43,426 nt of DNA from Nakamurella sp. GTDB lineage: Bacteria > Actinomycetota > Actinomycetes > Mycobacteriales > Nakamurellaceae. The translations under genes were made by a program, and so were the position numbers. The notes below the pieces were generated by a model. That model was given only the letters and a program-made list of their open reading frames with translations. It was not told the DNA's origin and made no database searches. Numbering within the stretch: the first letter of the stretch is position 1; the number at the start of each line of letters is the position of its first letter. This document shows, in pieces, positions 8,118 to 16,700 of this stretch. The DNA is taken from the NCBI GenBank assembly GCA_017882715.1, contig JADGOY010000011.1:1-43426 (forward strand), read 5' to 3'.

Positions 8118-9020
8118 TCACAACCTGACGTAGAGCCTGAGGGTGACGTACGCCGACACGGCGGCAAGTCCGGCGCCGATGGCGATCAGGATCGGCGAAA
8201 CCCACACCAGCGTGGCCCCGTCGATGTCCGGCAGGATCCCGGACCGGATCACCGGGCCCAGCGCCTTGTCCACGAACAGGAATTTGGCACCGATCAGCCC
8301 GAGGATCGCCAGACCGGCGCCGATGATCCCGGCCGTCACCGCCTCGATCATGAAAGGAAGCTGCGTTCGCCATCGGGAGGCGCCGACCAGTCGCATGATC
8401 GACGTTTCCGTCCGCCGGGTGTACGCCGCGATCTGGACCATGTTGGAGATCAGCAGCAGGGCGGCCAACGCCTGGATCAACGCGATGATGATGGTGGCGT
8501 TACGGATCCCGTTGAGCAGGCTGAACAGCCGGTCCAGGAAGGCGCTCTGGTCGGCCACCGACTGCACGCCGGGTTTGCCGTCGAACTGCTCGGCGATGAC
8601 CCGGTAGCGCTGCGGATCGAAGAGCTTGACGTGAAACGAGGCAGACAGAGCCTCCGGCGTACCGATCTCCAGCAACTCCGGCTGACCGGCGAACTGCTGC
8701 TTGTACCGCTCGTACGCCGCGGCCTGGCTCTCGTAATCGATGGTCTCGACGTCGGTGTTTGCCTGCAGCTGCTTGTTGATGTCGGTGCACGGGGAGGCCC
8801 GGCAGTCGGGATCCTGCGCCGACTGGTCGGGCGTCAGGTAGATCGTCACCTCGACCTTGTCGCCGTAGACATCGCGCATCTGGTCGGTCATCCGGGCGAT
8901 GATCAGGCCGCCGCCGAGCAGGCCGAGGGAGATCGCGGTCGTCAGGATCATCGCAATCGTCATGGTGATATTGCGGCGAAACCCGTTCAGGACCTCGGTG
9001 ACGACAAATCCGGCTCGCAT
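8118..9020 (-). CDS. ftsX: Cell division protein FtsX
   Basis: A 300-aa membrane subunit of the FtsEX ABC complex, which couples ATP hydrolysis to peptidoglycan hydrolase activation at the septum. A cytoplasmic start ([17 protein letters not shown]) is followed by TM1 (about 20-42) and a large extracellular loop containing a Cys pair (DPDCRASPC). Three further transmembrane segments occupy about 170-300. The motif [20 protein letters not shown], just before the third helix, is the conserved coupling segment. It lies 112 bp downstream of ftsE on the same strand. Confidence 0.96.
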   Translation of the reverse strand: MRAGFVVTEVLNGFRRNITMTIAMILTTAISLGLLGGGLIIARMTDQMRDVYGDKVEVTIYLTPDQSAQDPDCRASPCTDINKQLQANTDVETIDYESQAAAYERYKQQFAGQPELLEIGTPEALSASFHVKLFDPQRYRVIAEQFDGKPGVQSVADQSAFLDRLFSLLNGIRNATIIIALIQALAALLLISNMVQIAAYTRRTETSIMRLVGASRWRTQLPFMIEAVTAGIIGAGLAILGLIGAKFLFVDKALGPVIRSGILPDIDGATLVWVSPILIAIGAGLAAVSAYVTLRLYVRL

Positions 9021-9132
9021 GTGTGCCTTTCATATCCAGCATCGTTGGCCGCGCCCGCGCGACGGGCTTTGCTGCTACCTCGGGTACCTCGGACCATTCA
9101 GGCCCGTGGCCAGTTCAGAATGGACCGCGCGG

Positions 9133-9822
9133 CTACCGTCCGACGCCGTACACGCCGCGCGCCTCGTCACGCACGACCTTGCCCAGCTGCAGTTCGATGA
9201 CCCTGCGACGCATCGAGTCGACAATGGCGTTGTCGTGGGTGGCCATCACCACCGTCGTGCCTGTGCGGTTGATGCGCTCCAGCAGCAGCATGATGTCCGC
9301 GCTGGTGTCCGGGTCCAGGTTGCCGGTCGGTTCGTCGGCCAGCAGCAGCAGCGGGCGGCTGGCGAACGCCCGGGCGATCGCGACGCGCTGCTGCTCGCCG
9401 CCGGACAGCTCGTTGGGCAGCCGGCTGGCCTTGCCGTCCAGCCCGACCATCTCCAGCACCTCGGGAACGACCTGCTTGATCGATGCCCGGGAGCGCCCGA
9501 TCACCTCCAGCGCGAACCCGACGTTCTGCGCCGCGGTCTTGTTGGTGAGCAGCCGGAAGTCCTGGAAGACGCATCCCAGCCGGCGGCGGTGAGCGGCCAC
9601 CTTCGACCGCCGCAGATGCACCAGGTCGGCTCCGCCAACCTCGAGGTCGCCGCTGGTCGGCACGTCCTCACGCAGCAACAACCGCAGGAACGTGGACTTC
9701 CCTGACCCCGAAGGACCGATGAGAAACGCGAATTCGCCCTTCTCGACGTCGATGGTCACGTCCTCGAGAGCCGGCCGGGTGGATGTCTTGTAGCTCTTGG
9801 TGACATGCGACGAATGAATCAC
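9133..9822 (-). CDS. ftsE: Cell division ATP-binding protein FtsE
   Basis: The 229-aa ABC ATPase of FtsEX. It shows Walker [10 protein letters not shown], signature LSGGEQQR, Walker [11 protein letters not shown] and the switch His in MATHD. The start chosen is GTG 9822, which gives [12 protein letters not shown] and the usual length of about 229 residues; the upstream in-frame ATG at 9846 would overlap the -10 element. prfB, which often precedes ftsE in actinobacteria, is not here; the next upstream gene is hisN. Confidence 0.96.
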   Translation of the reverse strand: MIHSSHVTKSYKTSTRPALEDVTIDVEKGEFAFLIGPSGSGKSTFLRLLLREDVPTSGDLEVGGADLVHLRRSKVAAHRRRLGCVFQDFRLLTNKTAAQNVGFALEVIGRSRASIKQVVPEVLEMVGLDGKASRLPNELSGGEQQRVAIARAFASRPLLLLADEPTGNLDPDTSADIMLLLERINRTGTTVVMATHDNAIVDSMRRRVIELQLGKVVRDEARGVYGVGR

Positions 9823-9830
9823 AACAGCGG

Positions 9831-9836
9831 AGTGTA
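9831..9836 (-). promoter_or_regulatory. -10 element TACACT for ftsE
   Basis: TACACT on the minus strand (TANNNT) ends eight bases before the GTG start at 9822, with no ribosome binding site between, so the ftsE mRNA is probably leaderless or nearly so. Confidence 0.4.
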
Positions 9837-9945
9837 AACGGTCCATCGCTATCTGGACGTGATCGGCGCGGCCCTGACCACCCTCTGTGACGCGATCAAG
9901 ACGTCAAGACGAGGCATCCGCCCAGTCCCGTGCAGCCGTCCGAGG

Positions 9946-10782
9946 TCAGGCCCCGTGCAGCAGGGCGAGTACCGGAGCGTGCAGGAGTCCATTGGTGGCC
10001 AGCGCGCTGGTGGACAGTGCGCCAGATGGCTGACCCCCGATGTCGGTCATCCGACCGCCCGCCTCGGTGACGATCGGGACCAGTGCCGCCAGGTCCCACA
10101 GGCTCAACTCGGGTTCGGCCGCGATGTCGACCGCACCCTCCGCCACCAGCACATACGAGTAGAAATCGCCGTAGGCGCGGGTTCGCCAGCAAGCGGCACA
10201 GACGTCGGCGAAGGCGGAGGCGCGATCAGCGGCCTGCCATTCGGACAATTCGGAATAGGACAGCGACGCGTCGGCCAGACCGGCCACCGCCGACACCTGC
10301 AACCGCCGCAGCGGGTGATCGGCGAATCTGGTGAAGGCACCCCGGCCTGCGGCCGCCCACCACCGGCGGGCCAGCGCAGGAGCCGACACCACCCCGACGG
10401 TGAACGCCTCGCCGTCCAGCAGTGCGATCAGTGTCGCCCACACCGGGACGCCGCGCACGAAGTTCTTGGTCCCGTCGATCGGGTCGATCACCCATCGCCG
10501 ACCGCTGGCGACTCCGATGGTCCCGGAGGCCCCGAACTCCTCGCCGAGAACCGCGTCATCGGGCCGCTGCGTCGCGAGCGCGTCCCGGATGGCCCGCTCC
10601 ACCGCGGTGTCCGCGTCGGAGACGGGCGTCAGGTCGGGTTTGGCGGTGACCCGCAGGTCGACCGCCCCGAATCGGGGCAGGCTGATCATGTCCGCGACGT
10701 CGGCCAGCTGCATAGCCAGCGCGAGGTCGTCGCCAGGGTAATTGTCCCCGATGACGTCGATACCGGCGATAGATGCGGTCAC
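9946..10782 (-). CDS. hisN: Histidinol-phosphatase, inositol monophosphatase-type
   Basis: A 278-aa cytosolic phosphatase matching actinobacterial HisN, which dephosphorylates histidinol phosphate in histidine biosynthesis. Metal-binding motifs of the IMPase superfamily are visible: GEEF, the [16 protein letters not shown] block and [19 protein letters not shown]. Substrate choice rests on close resemblance to mycobacterial HisN, including [20 protein letters not shown]. No other his genes are nearby, which is usual for hisN. The start is GTG 10782, preceded by TAGGGT; GTG 10791 is the alternative. Confidence 0.93.
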   Translation of the reverse strand: MTASIAGIDVIGDNYPGDDLALAMQLADVADMISLPRFGAVDLRVTAKPDLTPVSDADTAVERAIRDALATQRPDDAVLGEEFGASGTIGVASGRRWVIDPIDGTKNFVRGVPVWATLIALLDGEAFTVGVVSAPALARRWWAAAGRGAFTRFADHPLRRLQVSAVAGLADASLSYSELSEWQAADRASAFADVCAACWRTRAYGDFYSYVLVAEGAVDIAAEPELSLWDLAALVPIVTEAGGRMTDIGGQPSGALSTSALATNGLLHAPVLALLHGA

Positions 10783-10789
10783 CCGGCTC

Positions 10790-10795
10790 ACCCTA
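10790..10795 (-). promoter_or_regulatory. -10 element TAGGGT for hisN
   Basis: TAGGGT on the minus strand ends seven bases before GTG 10782. It covers the alternative upstream GTG (10789-10791), favouring a leaderless start at 10782. Confidence 0.45.
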
Positions 10796-10934
10796 GGTCG
10801 ACGTCAGCCTGCCCCGCACGCAGGCAGTCCGCCCCGCGCGAGGCAGGCTGCCGCTGCGACGAGCAGACTTGACCCGGTCGGGGTCGGAGCCGAAGTCCGC
10901 CCGCCACAGCGGGACATCCGCGAAGGGAGTCGAC

Positions 10935-11990
10935 ATGTCCGAGACCACTTCGCCGACGAGGGGATCTTCCGACCACCGAACAGCCATGCCGGCGCAGGTG
11001 CTCTCGGTGACCGAATTGCTGGCCGGAGCGCAGGACGTGCGCCCGTTCGAGGCTCCCGGAAAGTCCGGCGCACAGCTGGAGAAACTGACCTTGGGCGGGG
11101 TCGACATGATCGTCAAGTACCTCGATCCGACGCTCGACTGGACGGTGCGCGCCTCCGGCGTGCTGGGCGGTCCTATGCAGATGCTCTGGACCAGCGGGAT
11201 CCTGCACCGACTGCCGGACTGCCTGGTGCAGCCGATCATCGGTGTCGCCGTCGACGACCGCGGACCCGAGGCAGGACGCCGGCGGACCGTTCTTCTCATG
11301 CGTGACGTCGGTGCCCAACTGATCCCGGCGACGGACGAACCGCTCGCGCCGGCGACGCACCTGCGGTTGCTCGACCACATGGCGGCCATGCACGCCGCCT
11401 TCTGGGGCGGCGGTGCGGAGATCGACGTGGTGCCCGCCATGCACCGCTACCTCGAGCTGTCACCGTGGACCGCGATGGCCGAGTCCGCTATCGGCTCGAC
11501 GCACCTGGTGCCCCAGCTGATCGGGCGGGGCTGGCCGCTGCTGGCCGAGGTGGCACCTGCCGCGGCAGCGGTGGTGACGCCGCTGGCCTGGGATCCCGGC
11601 CCGCTCGTGCAGGCACTGGCGGACACGCCGCAGACGTTCGTACACGGCAACTGGAAGCTGGACAACCTCGGGACCGACCCGACGGGACGCACGATCGTGC
11701 TCGACTGGGAGATGCCCGGACGCGGCGCACCGTTGAGCGACCTCGCCTGGTACCTGGCGATCAACTGCCGCCGCCTGCCGCACGCCAAAGAGGCCGCCAT
11801 CGAGGCGTACCGAGGAGCGCTGGAGGGCCGCGGAATCGACACGTCCCCCTGGTGGGAAAGACAACTCGCACTGTGTCTGCTGGGGGCGCTGGTTCAGTTC
11901 GGGTGGGAGAAGGCACTCGGCGGGTATGACGACGAGTTGGCATGGTGGGAGGACAGGGCGGTCGCGGGCGCACGACTGCTACCCGGGTGA
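10935..11990 (+). CDS. Aminoglycoside-phosphotransferase-like kinase, substrate unknown
   Basis: A 351-aa cytosolic protein of the APH/choline-kinase fold. The catalytic loop reads VHGNWKLDNLG and the metal loop IVLDWEMPG, followed by LSDLAWYLAINCRRLP, which defines a common actinobacterial family. In the catalytic loop the usual HGD Asp is Asn (HGN), so activity may be reduced, or the nearby Asp may substitute. The start ATG 10935 has AAGGGAG upstream; the longer frame back to 10869 is not needed. It is divergent from hisN. There is no basis for calling it an antibiotic resistance gene. Confidence 0.82.
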   Translation: MSETTSPTRGSSDHRTAMPAQVLSVTELLAGAQDVRPFEAPGKSGAQLEKLTLGGVDMIVKYLDPTLDWTVRASGVLGGPMQMLWTSGILHRLPDCLVQPIIGVAVDDRGPEAGRRRTVLLMRDVGAQLIPATDEPLAPATHLRLLDHMAAMHAAFWGGGAEIDVVPAMHRYLELSPWTAMAESAIGSTHLVPQLIGRGWPLLAEVAPAAAAVVTPLAWDPGPLVQALADTPQTFVHGNWKLDNLGTDPTGRTIVLDWEMPGRGAPLSDLAWYLAINCRRLPHAKEAAIEAYRGALEGRGIDTSPWWERQLALCLLGALVQFGWEKALGGYDDELAWWEDRAVAGARLLPG

Positions 11991-12069
11991 CCCGGGGGCT
12001 CTGCCGTTCGGCTGGCCGCCGGACACCGAACACTGGTCCCAGACTGCCTGCGGGGTAACGAGTATCGGG

Positions 12070-14766
12070 TCACAAGGTCAATTGCCGGAGCAACGGATCA
12101 GGCCTGGGATCCGCCGCGGCCACCCGGATCCGGGCGTCCACCACGACGACGTTCTCACGAGCGCAGATCACCGGGTCGAGCTCGAGTTCTGCCACTTGCG
12201 GCAGGTCGTCGGCCAGCGCACCGATCCTCACCACCAGATCGCAGAGCGTCGCTCGGGAGCCGGCCGGCGTTCGAAGGTAGCCATCCAGCACCGGGGCTGT
12301 TCTCAGCTCGCTGAGCATGTCATCGGCGTCTTCAACGGTGAGCGGCGTCAGCCGGAACGTCCGATCGGCGATGAAGTCGGCCAGGATCCCCCCCGCGCCG
12401 ACCATCACCGCAGGCCCGAAACGGTCGTGCTGGACAGCTCCGATGATCATCTCCATCCCTGGTGGCGGCATCGGTTGCAGCAGCACGTCGGACGTATCAG
12501 GGGGCTCGGAGGTATCCCGGAGCATTGCGGATACGTCGGCGAACACGCGGCGCAACGAGACCTCGTCCGTCACGGTCAACCTGGCCATGCCGAGGTATTT
12601 CGGATGGCGTTCTCCCGCGGCAATGGAAACCGCCAGTGGATATCCGAGTTGGGCGGCCGCTCTGACCGCGGCATCGACATCAGCGACCACGCGTTGTGCG
12701 GAAACCGGAATGCCGTAACAGCTCAAGAGCAGGGCGACCTCGTCGGCGGCGAGCCACGAGGCCCCCATCGACACGGCTCGGTTCACGATCTCCAGAGCGC
12801 CGATCTGGTCAATCCCCGCCGGCCGGACGATGGCCGGTGTCCGCGCCGAGCGGATGGCGGCGTACCTGACGGCAGCTGCCAGGGCGGCCGCGGCCGGCTC
12901 TGGAAAGGTGAACACGGGCAGCGCTCGCGCCGATCCGCCAGCCGCAATGGAGGATGGTTCGGCTCCCACCCGTGCAGCAACGACCGGCTTGTCGGCCGCA
13001 TTTGCCGTCTCGGCGATCTGCTTCATCGCCCAGTCCGCGTCGGCCACCGCGGTGTCACTGAACACTGCCAGCACCGCGTCGATCTCGGGAGCGGCAAGGA
13101 GTACGCGTAGCGCGTCGCCGATCTGGGTCGGATCGGCTTCTGCACCCAGGTCGACAGGGTTGCGGCACGACGGAGCCATCGGTGTCAGCTGTCGGAGCCG
13201 CGCTTCTGTTGCGGGCGTCAGTGTCTGGACGGTCAGTCCAACACCGTCGGCGGCGTCGGCCGCCAGAATGCCGGTGCCGCCGGAGTTCCCGACGACGGCG
13301 ACCCGATTCCCGTGAGGCAGCGGTTGATCGCACAGAACCCTTGCAGCGTCGAGCATCTGGTCCATGGTGTTCACCCGCAAGACGCCCGCCTGGGCGAAGA
13401 GGGCATCGACCACGTCATCGGACGCGGCCGCAGAGGCGGTATGCGACAGCCCGGCGAGTTGGCCGGCAGCAGACCGCCCGGCCTTGATCGCGATGATCGG
13501 CTTGTGTCGCGCGATCCGCCGCGCGATCCGGGACAACCTGCGCGGGTTGCCGAAGGACTCGAGGTACATCGCGATCACTCGGGTGCGCTCGTCGTGCTCC
13601 CACGCGAGCAGCAGATCATTGCTGCTCACATCGGTCTTGTTTCCCACCGACACGAATTGCGAGACACCCAGTCCCCACCGTGCCGCGGCGTTCAGGACCG
13701 CGACACCCAGCGCGCCGGACTGCGATACCAGACCGAGACCGCCCGGCTGCATGGGCAGCGGCGTAAATGTGGCGTTCAGCTGCACCGCGGGGTCGGTGTT
13801 CAGCAGACCGAGACAATTCGGGCCGACCAGTCGCATGCCGCTGCCGCGGGCAATGTCGACGATCGCATCTTGGCGGGCCTGACCCTCCTCGCCGGTCTCG
13901 CCGAATCCTGCTGTGATCACCACAGCGCCATGGACTCCGCGCTCACCGCAGTCACGGACAACGTCAAGAACCTGGTCCAGTGGAACGGCGATCACCGCAA
14001 GATCAGGCGCCTTCGGCAGCAGCCGGGCGGAGGCTACACACGGCACACCCAGCACCGATTCATTGCGTGGGTGAACTCCGAACACCTCGCCGCTATAGCC
14101 ACCGGACAGGATGTTCTTCAGAATCTGATGACCGACTGAGTTCGCACGTTCACTGGGCCCGACCACAACGACCGAAGCGGGCGCCAGCACCCGACGCAGA
14201 CTGGCTGCATCGGCCGACCGTTCCCGCTCGCCGATCACCCCTACCGATAGGGAATCGGGGGTGAGTTCGATCGTGACCACCGCAGTGCCGCCTTCGAACT
14301 GGACCTGAGTCGGGAACCCGCCGTTGCGCAACGCACGCATCGCCGGGTAGTTCGAGCTGAGCACGTCGGCGACGAATCGGCTGATCCCGGCCCGGCGAGC
14401 GATGACGGCCAGATGCTCGACCAGCAGGGTGCCGATGCCCTCGTGTTGGCGGGCATCGGTCACCAGCAGTGCCAGTTCGGCGGAGTCATCGGTCAACCGC
14501 TCGTAGGCGGCGACACCGGCGATCTGCCCGCCAACCCAAGCGGTCAGCGCCTGATGCTCAGCGCTCGCGGGTCGCACCAGGCGTTCGGCGTACTTTTCCG
14601 TGGCGTACCGGCCGAACCCGAAAAAGCGCAGATATAGGGAACGGTCTGATGCCCCGGCGTGCAACTCTTGCAGCGCTTGCAAATCCGTCGCCAACGCCGG
14701 GCGGATGTGCACCAGTCCCCCGTCGGCGCGCACCGCATCAATTCCGGCTAATCCCCTCACCCGCAC
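12070..14766 (-). CDS. GNAT + NDP-forming acyl-CoA synthetase-like protein (Pat-type lysine acetyltransferase)
   Basis: An 898-aa multidomain protein. Residues 17-170 are a GNAT acetyltransferase with the acetyl-CoA loop RQHEGIGT at 106-113. Residues about 195-290 are a CoA-binding Rossmann domain, and about 300-620 the succinyl-CoA-ligase-like domains (GPNCLG at 315-320, phospho-His position H442 in LSHTAS). The rest is an ATP-grasp-like domain. The architecture matches large bacterial protein lysine acetyltransferases that acetylate and silence AMP-forming acyl-CoA synthetases. GNAT is at the N-terminus here and at the C-terminus in E. coli PatZ. Start GTG 14766; GTG 14760, six bases after CATAAT, is an alternative. 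Convergent with the upstream kinase gene. Confidence 0.88.
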   Translation of the reverse strand: MRVRGLAGIDAVRADGGLVHIRPALATDLQALQELHAGASDRSLYLRFFGFGRYATEKYAERLVRPASAEHQALTAWVGGQIAGVAAYERLTDDSAELALLVTDARQHEGIGTLLVEHLAVIARRAGISRFVADVLSSNYPAMRALRNGGFPTQVQFEGGTAVVTIELTPDSLSVGVIGERERSADAASLRRVLAPASVVVVGPSERANSVGHQILKNILSGGYSGEVFGVHPRNESVLGVPCVASARLLPKAPDLAVIAVPLDQVLDVVRDCGERGVHGAVVITAGFGETGEEGQARQDAIVDIARGSGMRLVGPNCLGLLNTDPAVQLNATFTPLPMQPGGLGLVSQSGALGVAVLNAAARWGLGVSQFVSVGNKTDVSSNDLLLAWEHDERTRVIAMYLESFGNPRRLSRIARRIARHKPIIAIKAGRSAAGQLAGLSHTASAAASDDVVDALFAQAGVLRVNTMDQMLDAARVLCDQPLPHGNRVAVVGNSGGTGILAADAADGVGLTVQTLTPATEARLRQLTPMAPSCRNPVDLGAEADPTQIGDALRVLLAAPEIDAVLAVFSDTAVADADWAMKQIAETANAADKPVVAARVGAEPSSIAAGGSARALPVFTFPEPAAAALAAAVRYAAIRSARTPAIVRPAGIDQIGALEIVNRAVSMGASWLAADEVALLLSCYGIPVSAQRVVADVDAAVRAAAQLGYPLAVSIAAGERHPKYLGMARLTVTDEVSLRRVFADVSAMLRDTSEPPDTSDVLLQPMPPPGMEMIIGAVQHDRFGPAVMVGAGGILADFIADRTFRLTPLTVEDADDMLSELRTAPVLDGYLRTPAGSRATLCDLVVRIGALADDLPQVAELELDPVICARENVVVVDARIRVAAADPRPDPLLRQLTL

Positions 14767-15193
14767 ATTATGACCCCCGCGAGCCTTCGCCGAACCTATC
14801 CTCGCGCGAGTCGAACGACCGGGTCACCCTCCTGGTGCCTCTTGGTGAGACTCCGCTCACAACTCTCCTCTGGTCGACCTCCTCTACCGCCGGCAGACTC
14901 TGCGAAACTCGCGAACGTGACTTTCGGCACTGGTTTGCCTGCGCGTGACGATGCAGTGTGACAAAGGCGGCAGTGGTCGCAGCGACAGGACCGGTCACGA
15001 GGTTGGCGATGGGTACGAACCAGCGCGCATGGGACCTGTGTCCAGCCCGCTCGGACAGTGCGCTGACCTCGGTGGTCTGCCGCGACCAGCGGCACCGCCC
15101 AGTCCCGCACCGAACGACTGGGCTGCAACCGTGCGAGGTCCCTGGATTCTCAGCTCACCCGAAGGACATCGATCCGATCAGGAAGGCAGCGAC
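14767..15193. other. Intergenic region, divergent promoters, no gene recognised
   Basis: A 427-bp stretch between the divergent acetyltransferase gene and the GyrI-like gene. Reading frames exist on both strands but their translations are low-complexity and resemble no family I know. It must hold both promoters. CATAAT on the minus strand next to 14766 is a possible -10 for the acetyltransferase. Confidence 0.6.
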
Positions 15194-15784
15194 ATGGCAT
15201 CCACTGATTCGTCTCGAGGCGTCGGTCAACCACCGAGGGCCAAGCCCGGCACGGTGCAGGAGGTCCACGTTCCGAAGCGGAAGTATCTGATGATCGATGG
15301 CACCGCGGAACCGGGCGACCAGGACTACCAGGACGCCATCCAGGGTCTCTACAGCTGCGTGTACACGATCAAATTCCTACCGAAGTCCGGCATCGAGGTC
15401 ATTGACTACGAGCCGTTTTCGGTGGAGCCACTCGAGGGCCTCTACTCGGAGTTGGACCCGGCCCAGAATTGGACCCTCCTCATTGCCGTGCCGGACTTCG
15501 TCACGGATGAAACCGTGCAATTAGCCCGCGAATCGATGCGGCGCAAAGGCAAGGAAATAGATTCAGGCGTCAGATTGGAAGAGTGGGAGCAGGGCGATGT
15601 CATTCAGACCCTGCACATCGGCCCATATGACAAAGAGCAGCCCGCCGTCGAGATGTTGCACCGGTACGCCGAGACCAACGACTATGCCTTGGCCGGCCGC
15701 CAGAACGAGATCTACCTGAATGACCCACGAAGGGTGGCGCCGGACAGGATCAAGGTCATCATTCGCTATCAGGTCAAGAAGTGA
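15194..15784 (+). CDS. GyrI-like small-molecule-binding domain protein
   Basis: A 196-aa protein of the GyrI-like family (a SOUL/BacT-effector-type fold). Recognisable features are VPKRKYLMIDGTAEPG at the N-terminus, YTIKFLPK, the EEWEQGDVIQTLHIGPYDKEQP segment near the middle of the second repeat, and the C-terminal IYLNDPRRVAPDRIKVIIRYQV. Relatives bind hydrophobic small molecules or act as hydrolases; the ligand cannot be predicted here. It has no DNA-binding domain. The start ATG 15194 has GGAAGG upstream, and the in-frame extension to 14945 looks non-coding. Confidence 0.88.
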   Translation: MASTDSSRGVGQPPRAKPGTVQEVHVPKRKYLMIDGTAEPGDQDYQDAIQGLYSCVYTIKFLPKSGIEVIDYEPFSVEPLEGLYSELDPAQNWTLLIAVPDFVTDETVQLARESMRRKGKEIDSGVRLEEWEQGDVIQTLHIGPYDKEQPAVEMLHRYAETNDYALAGRQNEIYLNDPRRVAPDRIKVIIRYQVKK

Positions 15785-15866
15785 CAGGGGCGAACCGAGC
15801 GGTCATCGGGCGCGAGGGCAGACCCCTGCGGTGGTGCACGGCGGTAGTGCCCGCTGCCCGCGCGGC

Positions 15867-16232
15867 TCATCTGACCTGACGGACCACATCCGAAGAACCC
15901 CAGGCGGTGTCGGCGGTCCACACGGTCGCGCCGAGGCGATCGGCGGTCGCCAGACACAAACGATCGGCGAGTGAGAGACCACTCCCCCGCACCCACATCC
16001 GAGCGGCTCGCTCGGCATCCCCACGGGTCACCGGCTCGACGTCCAGGCGATAACTCAGCAACACGCCCGCAGCGACGTCCCAGTCGCCGTCATGCGCCAG
16101 GACCTTCTGGGCGATTTCGGACCAGTTCGCCGCGCTGCAGCAGCCACCGCGCTCCAATTCCCGCTCGACGGTGTCCGAGCCGGCCTCATCACGGAGCAGG
16201 CAGAGCAGTGCCGATGCGTCGAAGACGTTCAC
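15867..16232 (-). CDS. vapC: PIN-domain toxin (VapC-type)
   Basis: A 121-aa PIN-domain ribonuclease, the toxin of a type II toxin-antitoxin pair. Acidic catalytic residues are visible in VFDASALL, in SEIAQKV, in LSLADRLCLATA and in VWTADTAW. The GTG start at 16230-16232 overlaps the antitoxin stop codon (GTGA), so the two genes are translationally coupled. The RNA target is not predictable. Confidence 0.92.
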   Translation of the reverse strand: MNVFDASALLCLLRDEAGSDTVERELERGGCCSAANWSEIAQKVLAHDGDWDVAAGVLLSYRLDVEPVTRGDAERAARMWVRGSGLSLADRLCLATADRLGATVWTADTAWGSSDVVRQVR

Positions 16233-16474
16233 GCCCCATCCTCGGCGGCCGCCTGGCGCCGCCGATCCGACAGCAACTCCGCAACCAGGTCCTGACCCTC
16301 CAGCGACTCGCGCACGATCGCTCGAGCTTGATCCCGTGTGACGAGAAGGACCCCTCGGGGGGTGTCTATCAACAGCAGCGGCGACCCGGCCTCGATCTTC
16401 ATCCGCTCGCGCAGCTCGGCGGGGACGACCAGCCGACCACGGTCTCCCATTACGACCGGGTATGTCCCACTCAC
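16229..16474 (-). CDS. AbrB/MazE-type antitoxin
   Basis: An 81-aa antitoxin with a SpoVT-AbrB DNA-binding domain at the N-terminus (PVVMGDRGRLVVPAELRERM). Its C-terminal half is acidic and helical (IVRESLEGQDLVAELLSDRR) and would wrap the toxin. It probably autorepresses the operon. The start GTG 16474 lies six bases after TACGGT and looks leaderless; the in-frame ATG 16501 has no supporting signal. Confidence 0.9.
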   Translation of the reverse strand: MSGTYPVVMGDRGRLVVPAELRERMKIEAGSPLLLIDTPRGVLLVTRDQARAIVRESLEGQDLVAELLSDRRRQAAAEDGA

Positions 16475-16480
16475 GAAACA

Positions 16481-16486
16481 ACCGTA
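16481..16486 (-). promoter_or_regulatory. -10 element TACGGT for the toxin-antitoxin operon
   Basis: TACGGT on the minus strand (TANNNT) ends six bases before the antitoxin GTG at 16474, with no Shine-Dalgarno between. This is the expected position for a leaderless transcript. Confidence 0.45.
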
Positions 16487-16700
16487 CCACCGAGTAGGCA
16501 CGGTGGGATGCTACCCGAGCAGTACATGCCACCGGTGACGTCCGGGAGTTGTCCGTTCGGCATGTTGTGATTGTGGACAGATTCCCGCTCACCCCTTCAG
16601 CCGGGTTACCGTCACGGACACCATCAGCGGTCCCGCGGCCGGGCCGGCCACACCGAGACCAGCCCGGCAACATCGCCGCACGACGTCAGGAGGGACTCCC

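Noticed and set aside
10935-11990. Antibiotic resistance gene
   Set aside because: The fold is shared with aminoglycoside phosphotransferases, but the sequence belongs to a broad actinobacterial family of unknown substrate and its catalytic Asp is replaced.
11982-11996. Terminator hairpin CCCGGG-TGA-CCCGGG
   Set aside because: The loop is only three bases, the arms overlap the stop codon and no T-tract follows; it may be chance in GC-rich DNA.
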